From Serpula lacrymans var. lacrymans S7.9 (Eukaryota > Basidiomycota > Agaricomycetes > Boletales > Serpulaceae), in assembly GCF_000218685.1 (NCBI RefSeq), contig NW_006763300.1:1516366-1580365 (forward strand): DNA of 64,000 bases, written 5' to 3'. A model generated the notes under the pieces. The model was not told the origin of the DNA. It searched no databases and saw only the letters and a list, made by a program, of their open reading frames with translations. Position 1 is the first letter of the stretch. Each line of letters begins with the position of its first letter. The position numbers and the translations under genes were made by a program. Of the stretch, positions 1 to 9,830 are shown piece by piece.

Positions 1-1217
1 TTGGAAGGAGATCTCAACCGAGTACAGAAGGGTGATTGTGTCGTGACTTTTTCTCGATCGAACATCTTCGCACTCAAACAGAAGGTTGAGCGGGCTACTG
101 GACTACGATGTGCCGTTGCATATGGTCGTCTACCCCCCGAGATCCGTAGCGAGCAAGCTGCACTGTTCAACGATCCGAATAGTGGTTACGATGTAATGAT
201 TGGTAGCGATGCCATCGGAATGGGTCTTAATTTGTGCGTTGCTGTATTTCATTGTCAGCTTATTAAATGCTAAAGCTCAGCTCATTCAGGAAAATCAAGC
301 GTATAGTGTTTGAAGCTTTACGCAAGTTTGACGGTGACCGCGAGAGGATGTTATCCACGTCTCAGATCAAGCAGATAGCAGGTAGAGCTGGACGTTATGG
401 TTTACACGGCGAACCAGGTGGTTTCGTCACGACACTAAATGCTGATGACTTGCCTGCACTACGATCTGCTCTTTCGATGCCTGCGGATCCTCTTACTATG
501 GCACGACTTGTCATCAAAAGTTCGTGGTTGGACTCGGTATCGCAGGTATTACCCCCAGACGCTTCATTATTGACGATTTTCGAGGTCCCTGGCTATGTAT
601 CCAAAGTCCGTCAGCCTTTTCAGGCCACGACCCAACACAGGTTAGACGAGATGGCGAAATTCGTCGACACATTCGCCAACGACCTCACTTTTGAAGACAA
701 ATTGCTCTATATGTCTGCACCTATTTCATGGTCGGACCCTGCATTTTTGGAGGTGCTTAAACGGTTCGTTCGCATGTATCAGAGCCAAATACGTGTCGAT
801 ATCTACACTGCATTGCGATCGGCACCATTCCTACCCATGTTGACTGAGATAGAGGAGTTAATGTCGACTGGACAGTTACGGTTTTCGCCGTCACCCAAGA
901 CTCTCCCCACTCTGGAGACACTGCATAAAGTGTTGGTGCTCTACATGTGGCTAGGTAACCGTAACGGGATGGCATACTACCAAAGGGATGAAGTTTATGA
1001 CCTCAAGGTACGCACGGAACATGCGCTGGAGTGGTGCCTGGAGAAACTATCGAAACTTCGATACAAGAGAGAATCAGGATTTGCGAAGACCGAAGTGGAA
1101 AACAAAATTGATTATCGAAATGGGCCAAAATCTTCTGTTGAAAGTGATGCTAAGCGGATGAGAGCGATGCTGTTAGCTGAAGCTTTGGTGGAAAAATCTG
1201 GGGCGATAAGCCAATAG
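1..1217 (+). CDS. SUV3: SUV3-like mitochondrial ATP-dependent RNA helicase, 3' part
   Basis: This is the C-terminal part of a Suv3-type DExH RNA helicase, the helicase of the mitochondrial RNA degradosome that unwinds RNA for 3'-5' decay. The window starts inside the gene. Exon 1 (1-233) holds helicase motif V with the stretch SDAIGMGLNL. A 56-nt intron (234-289, GTGCGT...CAG) is removed and exon 2 (290-1217) resumes in frame with KIKRIVFEAL, then motif VI as QIAGRAGRYG. The Suv3 C-terminal helical region follows, including a VLYMWLGNRNG-like segment near residue 310. The stop is at 1215-1217. The N-terminal targeting region and motifs I-IV lie outside the window. Nothing looks broken in the visible part. 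The motif V to VI spacing and the AGRAGR signature set SUV3 apart from other DExH helicases, so the call is firm. Confidence 0.93.
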
Positions 1218-2715
1218 ACAAGATATCTTATTTTTGCTCCCCCTCTCAGTTGATTAGTTTTAGAGTTCAGGTAAAATAATTGGTGCTTAGACGTAGCATA
1301 ATCGAATCAATGTATGGGCTTGATAACACCTCAGCATATGGACATAACTCTCAGACTGGCGTTTGGACTGTTGAGTACATTAATTGCAATGAGTTGCACA
1401 AATGATCACATGCGATCGATAAGGAGTCTATTCTAGAACTTGTGGGATTCGTCTTTTATTGGAGCCTTTCACGTTGTGTCACCATATTAGACACGCTAAT
1501 AATTTCCGACATAGGAGAATGCGAACATTTCAGGCTCAAGAAAAAAATATTATCGTGAACCCTCATCAGTTTCCACAGACTAATGAGGCTTTGATATTGA
1601 GAGCATGTGTACAACGCATACCTACACCGAAAGCGGGCCACTCTCCATGCCGTTGAACAGAAATTGTTTGTTATTATCGCTATGTGCCGTGATCAGAGAG
1701 GCTGTGGGGCGGTCAAAAGGGGAAAAGATTGAATGATCACAGTAATGCGTGCTCGAAATTTGCAACGGCGGTTGCTGGTTTGTTGGGATGGGGTTGTCGA
1801 GAAGTAACATGAATCAGGCTAGCAAGGAACCCTGTACGTGAATCACGATGCGAGCACGAGATTCTGCGTTGCGTTCACTCACTTATCTCGAAAGGACTTG
1901 ATAGTCCTCACTTTCTGTCAGAATTTCTTTTTAAAAATGAGCACCGGCTTTTGGAGTAAAAAAGAAGCCTTTTGGGTTCTCGGCGGAGTATTCTTCGAAA
2001 AGGAAGGGGAGTCTTGCTCTTGCCATGACAGAGGTAAATATCCGGGATCTGCAGCGGGAATACAACAGATGTTTAGATTTATACAACGAAAGCTGTGAGT
2101 GAGCCACTCGGGCTATCATAACCGTGGGTTCGAGGGTGGGCTCACGACGCAGGCATGCCAGGACTTCCAGAAGCTAATTAACACACCTTAGAGGCACGCT
2201 GAACTTGAAACCATTGCAATCGTCGTAACACCCTGAAGCCACGGTTTCTAAATGGCTGCCTCGTTGACTTGGACCACCTAATCGATAACCCTGTAACTGG
2301 TGCCGCCAGTATATATCAAATCGAATACATGTTCGTTCTCACGAAACAGGGCGTGCGCACTGCAATAACTTGAAGCCGTTCTTCTGAGGCATGGGCGAGG
2401 AAGTACAAGCAAAATAAAAGACAGGCGATACAATGGTTTGTGGATGAAGAATTGTCTTTATGTACGTGAGTAGGTGCGTGTACATGCAGCCAGACAGCAC
2501 GGTCTTCCAAAGGGCCGCAAATTCCAATGGTCCGTAAAAGCCTTAAAGCCTTGACGCCCGCAGGAAACTACCTGTAATGAAAACCCGATTTAGCATACTC
2601 CCTGATAAAAACGTATTAGCCTGGCCTCACCGTACCATCATTGATACATTGATGCACCGTCCTTCCAACGGAATGTTGGTCGAAGTAGTAGGCAAACCGC
2701 GCAAGACAGCGGAGA
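1218..2715. other. Intergenic stretch without a supported gene
   Basis: About 1.5 kb between the SUV3 stop and the P450 promoter. A 25-codon frame at 2025-2102 (MTEVNIRDLQREYNRCLDLY and a few more residues) looks peptide-like and ends next to a GTGAGT donor-like site, so it may be the first exon of a small gene. I could not join it to a second exon. No repeat or RNA gene was seen. Confidence 0.4.
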
Positions 2716-2814
2716 ATGATTGATGTGGCGGAAGTGGGAACATTAAGGAGGAAGCTTAAGGGGATTTGCGACCCGTTTTTTCATAGGCAGGTGGTCCTAT
2801 TGTTGCTTCTATCT

Positions 2815-2824
2815 TATATAAAGG
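2815..2824 (+). promoter_or_regulatory. TATA box of the intronless P450 gene
   Basis: TATATAAAGG lies 48-57 bases upstream of the ATG at 2872. A further in-frame ATG at 2716 lies upstream of this box, so the box supports the start at 2872. Confidence 0.6.
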
Positions 2825-2871
2825 TTATAAAGGATAGACCGCAGTGCACATCTTGTTACTTCAAGTCGACA

Positions 2872-4047
2872 ATGAGTGCGTTTACAAAATACGCACTGAT
2901 TGGTGTAGCCATCGCCACCGTAACGCTCACACTAGCGCTACGATGGACAAGTAGGCGCCAAGAAGCTATCCGAAGAATCACTTCTCATGATGAAATAGCC
3001 GCTCTCCTTGATCCCCCCAAAACCACCTTGAAACAGCTGCTCCGCTCTCGAGCGCTTCCAAACGAGCGCCTCATACGCGCGCTAGGCATGACGAACACCT
3101 TTGTTAGCGACGACCTGTTTGTTCATTCTGCCTTCGTTAGAGCGGCAAAAATGCTGATAGCAAGAGCAAATCCTAGAGATAGGAAAGGATGGGACGGGTG
3201 GGTAGGCGAGGTTTCAAAGTGCATTGATCACTACCTCCCGCTCGATTCCATCCAATTCGCCACATATATGCAATCCGTTACTTTTAGTATCGTCCTAACC
3301 GGTTTTCTCGACGCAGATCTAGCTGCCCTAGATCCTCGCGATGTTGCTTCCGTCACGAAAGCAATAAACGAACGCTGGATGCAAGCTAAGACATCGCAGC
3401 AGCTTCATCCTCATCTCCTTTCGGAGATTAATGATCACATATTTCGATGGGTCCCCAACAGGGACCAATATCCCAATCCCCTCGACTTCATCATCCCCGC
3501 ATTCGAGACCATGTGGCGAGTTGTAGCCATTACCACCGTATATGCCTATCGAGACGAATCAATCCGGCATGCATTTTTAGATTTCGGAGATAATTCAACG
3601 CTTCCCCAGTTTCAAGCGTTCAAGAAGGCAGGGCCCAGTGTAGAGGCAGTCGTACTAGAAGTACTGCGCCTCTACCCGCCTACTCGGCGCATTTCACGAG
3701 TGAATCCCAGCCCACCGTCCAAATTCCCTTTCGCTGCCTCCACAACAGAATCAGATAGCATCGAGGTAGCTGAAATTGAAACATACCATAAATCTCAGGA
3801 GTGGGGAGAAAATCCCACTGAATTCGATCCTATGCGCTACCATCCCAGTAAGGGGGCTTCCGATTTGTTTGCGTTTGGATATGGAAGGTTGAAATGCGTA
3901 GCTTCGAGTTGGGCGCCCATCGCCGCAGCGACAATCGTTGCACGCATTCTGGAAAGAGTGGACGAACGTGAGTTTGAAATAAAAGAAGGTGAAGCCATGG
4001 GCAGGAGGGACGGATGGGGAGGATGGTCAATAAAAAGAAAATATTGA
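2872..4047 (+). CDS. Cytochrome P450, short and intronless
   Basis: A 391-residue protein with an N-terminal membrane anchor (about residues 5-23, ALIGVAIATVTLTLAL) typical of ER-bound fungal P450s. The K-helix ExxR motif appears as EVLRLYPPTRR and the haem-ligand loop as FAFGYGRLKC, with the cysteine in the expected place. PERF-like FDPMRYHP precedes it. P450s of this type oxidise lipophilic substrates using electrons from a reductase; the substrate cannot be told. It is shorter than the usual 500-odd residues. The I-helix reads PAFETMWRVV rather than the canonical AGxDT, and the residues after the haem cysteine are VAS rather than xG. The reading frame is open from 2716, but the TATA box at 2815 and the anchor favour 2872. 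The lack of introns is unusual next to the intron-rich genes around it and could mean a retrocopy or a naturally intronless subfamily. Confidence 0.8.
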   Translation: MSAFTKYALIGVAIATVTLTLALRWTSRRQEAIRRITSHDEIAALLDPPKTTLKQLLRSRALPNERLIRALGMTNTFVSDDLFVHSAFVRAAKMLIARANPRDRKGWDGWVGEVSKCIDHYLPLDSIQFATYMQSVTFSIVLTGFLDADLAALDPRDVASVTKAINERWMQAKTSQQLHPHLLSEINDHIFRWVPNRDQYPNPLDFIIPAFETMWRVVAITTVYAYRDESIRHAFLDFGDNSTLPQFQAFKKAGPSVEAVVLEVLRLYPPTRRISRVNPSPPSKFPFAASTTESDSIEVAEIETYHKSQEWGENPTEFDPMRYHPSKGASDLFAFGYGRLKCVASSWAPIAAATIVARILERVDEREFEIKEGEAMGRRDGWGGWSIKRKY

Positions 4048-4380
4048 AGGACGAGTACATGTACGATTACATTACCCATCCACATAGCTATGCTATCTCC
4101 ACAAATAAGTTACCCACAGTCGAATTCATTTTTCGTAGCGCGTTTTCAGGATACAGTATACGTACTTCCATAGTAGCATTCAGTTCGCGGACAGCATTAT
4201 TGACTCGTCGAAAAGCGATTACTTGCACTTGCAAAAACGTCGTTCTAATAACTGTATAAGTATGCATAAAGCTGAGTAAAAAACATGCCAGTCCAGAAAT
4301 AGCACTGCTTATATATCAAGATTATCGTAATAGTGAATTCAGTATTCAGACGAGCCATTTTGAGACGTACAGTTTTATCA
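4048..4380. other. Convergent intergenic spacer
   Basis: 333 bases between the P450 stop on the plus strand and the GNAT stop on the minus strand. It is AT-rich, as expected for 3' ends. No further feature seen. Confidence 0.5.
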
Positions 4381-5087
4381 TCAAACAGATAGCGAGGTGG
4401 TGTTCGAAACTATCAACAAAACTTCGTGACCATCAAGGAGATCAGCAAGGCACCATTCAGATCTTGTTGTATACTTTTGAGAATTTCCAGAGGTTCAGTA
4501 TGGTCGATGTAAAAGCTTGTGAATACAGAAAACACCCCTCCTACTTCGCGATAACTTCCAAATAGGCTGCCTCGAAGTTCATCTGACTTGAGATAATGGA
4601 CCGTCGTAGATTTCAAAAATCTCTCAGCATTGTCGGAGATGAATTTCGTGTCAATATTTGATATAGGGACATCTAAGTGGTCAGTTGAATAAGGTACAAA
4701 ATCATACGGATACAGGCAAGCATACCGACAAGTTTCGCCAAAATATGACAAGTGGCAGGGCCGGACGAAGCCACTCCAAAAGCCGACACTGAACCAAACA
4801 CGGGGTCGGATTGCAGATGTTGCAAGAGCGTAGTTGCAATGTGACGCCTGCGGTAATCGCGATCTACTACCAGTTGGGTGATCCATCCAATGGAACCTGC
4901 TCAGGTATACGATGCAAATATCTGTATACACTTCTTACAGTCAAAAAATAGTGGACAACATGCCTCCCCTATAATCCCATGTAGCGGCGAAAGCTTGGCC
5001 AACAAGATTTTCGCCAACGAAACAACTTGTCAAAAAGCCGTGCTCCGGATCACTGAGACACTGGCTTTTGAGCTTTGAGGCGTTCAT
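4381..5087 (-). pseudogene. GNAT-family N-acetyltransferase with a C-terminal frameshift
   Basis: Minus-strand gene. Exon 4964-5087 ends WDYRG; after an intron at 4897-4963 the next exon (4726-4896) begins GSIGWITQLVVDRDYRRRHI, the acetyl-CoA-binding core of GNAT enzymes. A second intron (4673-4725, GTATGC...TTAG) leads to DVPISNIDTKFISDN and then RGSLFGSYREVGGVFSVFTS, FYIDHTEPLEIL, all recognisable from a fungal GNAT family. Near 4450-4480 the frame must shift by one base to reach WCLADLLDGHEVL, the family C-terminus, ending at the TGA at 4381-4383. The first intron has a GC donor (GCATGT). The substrate is unknown. An ATG at 5087 is in frame, but the family usually has more N-terminal sequence, so an upstream exon may be missing. 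The frameshift makes this a probable pseudogene unless it is a sequencing error. Confidence 0.7.
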
Positions 5088-5543
5088 TTTAACACGAGTG
5101 TCTCAGCAAAGCGATGATAAGTCGACGCAAAAGAGAAAGCCGAAATATTTACATGGTTTCACCCCTAGCAACCAGACGGTCCCCTGACTCCATAGTTGTT
5201 ACTGAAAAGGCGTGCACACCGCGAAAGTTAATCATCCATTACATTAACTCCTGGGGTGACAGAGAACGTGAGATCAGGGAAAGAGACGGCCATTGATAGA
5301 GAACTTTATAAGTGAGCTTTTACTAAATCTGGTGAGAGCGTTCTTACTTATTGCAAGGACTCGGTTTCAATTTCTCAGTCATAAAACGGAAAGCAACCGG
5401 TGACTCAATAGATGACCGGACAAAGGTCTATTTGGCAATATTTGGACGGTCATATAGGGGCGTTTTACTATATTCTCCCAAGTTTGCTCTTAACCACAAC
5501 CATTTCTTGAAAGTCGCTTGTTTTACATCTTTATCTTCGCAGA
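5088..5543. other. Intergenic region between divergent genes
   Basis: Shared upstream region of the GNAT gene (minus) and the DUF6697-like gene (plus). It may hold the missing 5' exon of the GNAT gene and both promoters. No clear core promoter box seen. Confidence 0.4.
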
Positions 5544-7457
5544 ATGTCTTCACATGGTGTTTCAACTGATGGCCTACCTTTGGATATTCTGGCCACGTCG
5601 CAAGAACATTTTTTCGAAAAACCACACATGGACACCGGACTTCCAGCCTCCAAGTTCATGGTAATTACTAAGTTGCCCCATTCCATCATTTTCTTGGACT
5701 ACGAAGTTCCTACTGTAAACTTTTCTGGGATTAATCTTCTCCATTCAGACTCCCTTTTGTCCTGCAGAAGTTGCACTTTCAGTTCAGCTCGAAAAGATGC
5801 GAGTCATAGAAGCTATGGGTGCTCGTGATACCGCTGTTCATCGCTTAGAAAACGCATATATCTCAGTCCGTCAGAAGACTGAAATAATCGATAAGCTAAA
5901 GCGTGAAGTGGAAGAGATGAAACGGGCTGCCGAACAGTCTGCTGCTATCGCAAGCAAACCTGAAGGACTGGAAATTCAAGGTGAGCACAAAGCATTAGGC
6001 GACATACGCAAACCAATTAGGCATTTAGAGCGCTCCGAGGTCATTCGTTTACCACAACAAAGTATGTATCTTGCGAAAGATTCGAATCGTTCTTCTTTTT
6101 GTGACGAAGGAGGAAAAGTAAAATCTTTGGTATGAGCACACAGTATGCCGTATTGATGTTATTAATCCACTTATGTAAGGGCATACAACACGAAACTACA
6201 CAAGATAACCATGTATCACATAATTGCAGCGCTCCAACTGATAGAATAACCGGAGCTCCCACTCCACCGTATAGTCCTTCATTTCAATCCAACGGCTTTT
6301 TGCCAACGCAGGAACCTACTCTTCACATTTATGAAAAAAGCGTCTCTGAAAAGGTGAGTCAACATTATTTGAAGTTTACTCGGACGCATATGTTCTAAAT
6401 TTAGAGTCCCATATTGCCAAATATCGATGAACCTGAGCATACAATCACCCTTCGACAGGCTCGATTGGCTGCTCTCCCTCTGCCTTCTGGTATCCCGGAT
6501 GATGCGCTGAAACCGATCCTCATACCCCACCCCTACACGTTTCATGAATTTCTCGGTAATGCGACTGGTGTGAGTACCTTGTCATCTTCGTTTGTATCAT
6601 CTCACGAATATGATTTAGTCCCTTAAAGCTTCGTGAGAAACCAGCTTCAGATGTACATGGGTTCAAGCAAACTTATTGAAATAATAGTCTTTCAAATTAT
6701 AGGATTCTACAACAGCTCACGACGCACTGGTGTCCTGAAAGAGAAGAACATGGATACCTTCTTACTCCAGTTTTCAAATGTAGCACCAATCCACGTGTTA
6801 TCACCGCTCATCGTTGGGCTGCCGTAGATGTTATCGGAAAAATGGTCAAACCTACTGGTAAGGAGTGGTTGACATTTGGACAACGCGTTCATGCTGGATT
6901 TGATGCTATATAATAACTCCTTTTTCAGAATGTTTTTATAATAAGGACGGGAAATGGTACTACGCTGGTGTATACAAAGCCTTTAGGATGGAAGACCTCA
7001 GCACGAAAGAATGGGATGTCTTGTCCCCCGAAGTATGTCAAATATATAACTATTACACTTCGTCTTCCAATCCTCATACAACCAGACGACTCAAGCGATA
7101 ATCAAGGAAACCACGGCAAGCCGGAAGAACGTTTCACCTCAAAACTTATACGAAATTGCTCAACTTTACGCAGCCGGGGCTTTGAAAGTCGCATGCATCG
7201 GCTTACAATGTGTGGGATTCAGCAACCCTATGTACAGGACAATCTTGGAACAGGCGAATAACTGCGCTAGGACCGGTAAATGGAGAAACATGAACACAAT
7301 CCCGAATGGAACGCCATGGATCTCGGCGATCAATACAGATACTGGCTATGCGCTCAACATGGTTCCTGACGGACTGCGGCTCAACCTAACGCCGAATTCT
7401 GCAAATGTATCTGTAATTGACGAAGGCGAAAATGAACTTTTTGACAATGGGTTGTGA
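5544..7457 (+). CDS. DUF6697-like basidiomycete protein, multi-exon
   Basis: Spliced model: exons 5544-5660, 5749-6129, 6180-6353, 6405-6569, one or two short exons in about 6620-6702 whose borders I could not fix, then 6703/6716-6857, 6929-7032 and 7086-7457. The protein has an N-terminal coiled coil (VRQKTEIIDKLKREVEEMKR), a linker, then a conserved region with YTFHEFLGNATG, HWCPEREEHGYLLTPVFKC, TAHRWAAVDVIGKM, YYAGVYKAFRMEDL and ALKVACIGLQCVGF. I recognise this block from uncharacterised Agaricomycete proteins carrying DUF6697. The family has no known function, and the conserved Cys and His residues could bind metal, which is only a guess. The start was chosen as the ATG that opens a frame splicing cleanly in phase 0. 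It converges on the SDR gene downstream with 268 bases between stops. Confidence 0.72.
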
Positions 7458-7725
7458 AACTCTGTGTCGCCACCAAGATACCACCACCGACAGACAAACT
7501 AATGGACCGCCTGGGCCTTTCCCTACTTTGTGGTCTATCATCCATGTGTTTTGATACTTATTGCCTTATGAGGAATGCTGCTGTATTGACTATTTTTGCA
7601 TAATAAAGCCGTGATCGGATGATTTGATACTTTACCTCAAGCTTACTGACTTCACAGGCTCACAAATATTCGGTACACTCCATATAGTATCTTCACCATG
7701 AATTAGTTCCATAATTCATACGACA

Positions 7726-9237
7726 CTACAACTTCGCCTGTGGTGCAACCTCTCCACGACACATAGTGGCTCTCTGGTGCGTGTCACTTGGAGTCTGGGA
7801 CGTGTAAAAGTGAGACCCATCATGGAAAAGAGAAATTCCGGCCAAATCCTGAGGAATACCAACACGGCCTGAATATGATAGAACGAGTGAGATTCGTCAC
7901 TGAAGATGATTCATGGACAAAATATACCAGTTGGTTGCGAGGATGCAATTTGGTCTGCACCTGCTTGCTTAAAACCGTATGCAGTCATTTTGGTGGGGAA
8001 AATCCTTATTGCCGCCAATGGGTTCTCGTTAGTGCGTTATCTAGGTAACGTGAGCCGAAACCTACCCAGGACATATGGCGTTGACGCTACATTTTGGATT
8101 AAATGATGGGCACTACATATAGGATTATGTTACACACGTTATTTTTCTAGGTGCCAGCTTAACAGCGAGAATAGAAGTGAGGTGGTTCACTGTATGGGAT
8201 GAGTACTGCGCGAAGATGATGTTATGTCACTCACCTGCGGCTTTACTGACATTGTCTAAATACATGAATGTAAGGTAGAGACTTGTGTAGTGTGAGGTGG
8301 GAATACATACAACTGTAGGTGCCACTACCTGAAGCACTAACTACGCTACCTTCTACTCGTGGATTTACAGAAGCGACAGAGGATATGTTGATGACTCTGC
8401 CAGGATCCAATGGCGTCGCATCTTTCCCGAGTAAGTCGGTCAAGCTGATAAATGAGGGATCAGTAGTTGTTAGTCACAGTAAACGTGAGATGACGATGGA
8501 GAGTAAACTCGCCCAGAGGTCACTAGATTAGGCAGCTGTGAGGAACTGGTAGGAAGAACTCCTGGAGAATTGAGAGCTTACTATAGAATATGCTCTTCAC
8601 GTTGACAGCCATGACATTATCCCACCCCTTCTCCTCTGGGAAATTGTCGTATGGTGCACCCCATGATATGCCCGAGTTGTTCACCAAGATGTGAAGGCTT
8701 GTTTCACGCTTTTTGATTTCGCCAATGAGAGCATCACAACCCGCTTTCGACTGGATGGGAAACACGACTGCTATGAATTTGATACATCTCGCGAATTGAT
8801 GAATAGACTTACACCAATGTTTGCAACGAAGTACTGAACGCTTCCGGGGCTGAGCTTGTTCAGCTCCTCTGCAGTCTAAGAATTGGGAAACGCAATAAGC
8901 CAAATATATCCGTTGTATTATGACGTTGAAACCACTGTACTTCTTTCAACTGAGCTTCTTTCCTTGCAGCGATATACACTTTGGCCCCGTTCTGGACCAA
9001 TGCGGTGGCTATGGCTTTTCCTATTCCAGTACCTCCACCGGTGACGAGAGCTTGTGCCGAATTTCAGACACATACGGACATGAACAATGAAATCATCAGC
9101 TTGCCTATCTTTCCTTTCACGCTGAACAGAGTCGCAACAGAGAGATCTGCAACGTGGTCCGGGCAGATAGTTGACAGTCAGCCTCATAAACACGAAAGTA
9201 CAGCCCAACACGACTTACCTAGAACTAGATTAGACAT
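7726..9237 (-). CDS. Short-chain dehydrogenase/reductase, 12 exons
   Basis: A classical SDR that uses NAD(P)H to reduce or oxidise a carbonyl or alcohol; it resembles fungal proteins annotated as 3-oxoacyl-ACP reductase/RhlG-like. Exons on the minus strand: 9219-9237, 9105-9146, 8941-9050, 8813-8875, 8582-8750, 8513-8522, 8311-8444, 8235-8255, 8138-8189, 8066-8086, 7928-8004, 7726-7868. They total 861 nt, 286 residues plus stop, with every phase closing. The product shows the cofactor motif VTGGGTGIG, the structural LVNNSG, the catalytic serine in NISSVASV, the YxxxK pair as YNVSK (rebuilt across an intron), then ITVNAICPG and [10 protein letters not shown]. Two introns have GC donors and one exon is 10 nt long. 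The last 30 residues lack the usual dinucleotide-fold ending (TG..I..DGG), so the true 3' end could differ. The substrate is unknown. Confidence 0.85.
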
Positions 9238-9548
9238 GATTACGATTGGAGTGTTCTGATACCGATAACTCAGTAGGTAGTTTGAAAGTTGGCTGGGACT
9301 GGTGAGCAGCTCACAGATGGTTCAGAGTGAGATACCAGGCCAATTGGTGTTCTATGTTAGCACCGGTTACTAAGAAACCGTATGCCGGTGGAAAAGGCTT
9401 CATGAGAGTTTCTAAAGTTTTTATCATACGCTTCTTCATACGTTTCACAGAAAATCTTTGATAAGTAGGTCGTGGTGAATTGGAAAGAAAAGCATTCAAG
9501 TCGTGTGTTAAGGAAGACAAGCGTGGTGATGCTTTCCACTGACGCCAC

Positions 9549-9830
9549 TTAAAACTCATCCCTCTTTGCGCGCCTTTTTTTCTCGAGAACGTCAACCCTC
9601 AACACGCCGTCCTGCGCCTTTAGCACGTCCACCACCTCTGTTCTGTCAACCTCTGCGATTGCAAACATATGTACGTCCGCCATTGCTCCTGGACCGACAG
9701 GCCCAACATGCTGCAAATTACCGAGAATGTGATGTGTGCGTGGGAGTAGCGATGGGTTGCTGAGAAATGGCGATGTGGACGAAAAGGTCACGGCGAGGTT
9801 TGTGATTGTGTTAGAAATGTCAGAAGACAT
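9549..9830 (-). CDS. Small uncharacterised protein
   Basis: A single open frame of 93 codons, not recognised. It has a Ser/Thr-rich N-terminus, then PRTHHILGNLQHVGPVGPG, AMADVHMFAIAEVD and a charged C-terminus VLRVDVLEKKRRAKRDEF. The even amino-acid composition and the ordered motif-like stretches argue for a real gene. There is no signal peptide or membrane segment. It lies on the same strand as the SDR, 311 bases upstream of that gene's start. The terminal KRDEF resembles an ER-retention variant only superficially, as there is no signal sequence. Confidence 0.45.
   Translation of the reverse strand: MSSDISNTITNLAVTFSSTSPFLSNPSLLPRTHHILGNLQHVGPVGPGAMADVHMFAIAEVDRTEVVDVLKAQDGVLRVDVLEKKRRAKRDEF

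Noticed and set aside
2120..2140. GGTTCGA-like B-box, possible tRNA
   Set aside because: No matching A-box or cloverleaf can be built around it.
7726..8311. SDR gene read at first as truncated after ITCVT with an early stop
   Set aside because: An intron at 8087-8137 with canonical ends restores ITVNAICPG, and the following exons close in frame, so the gene is intact.
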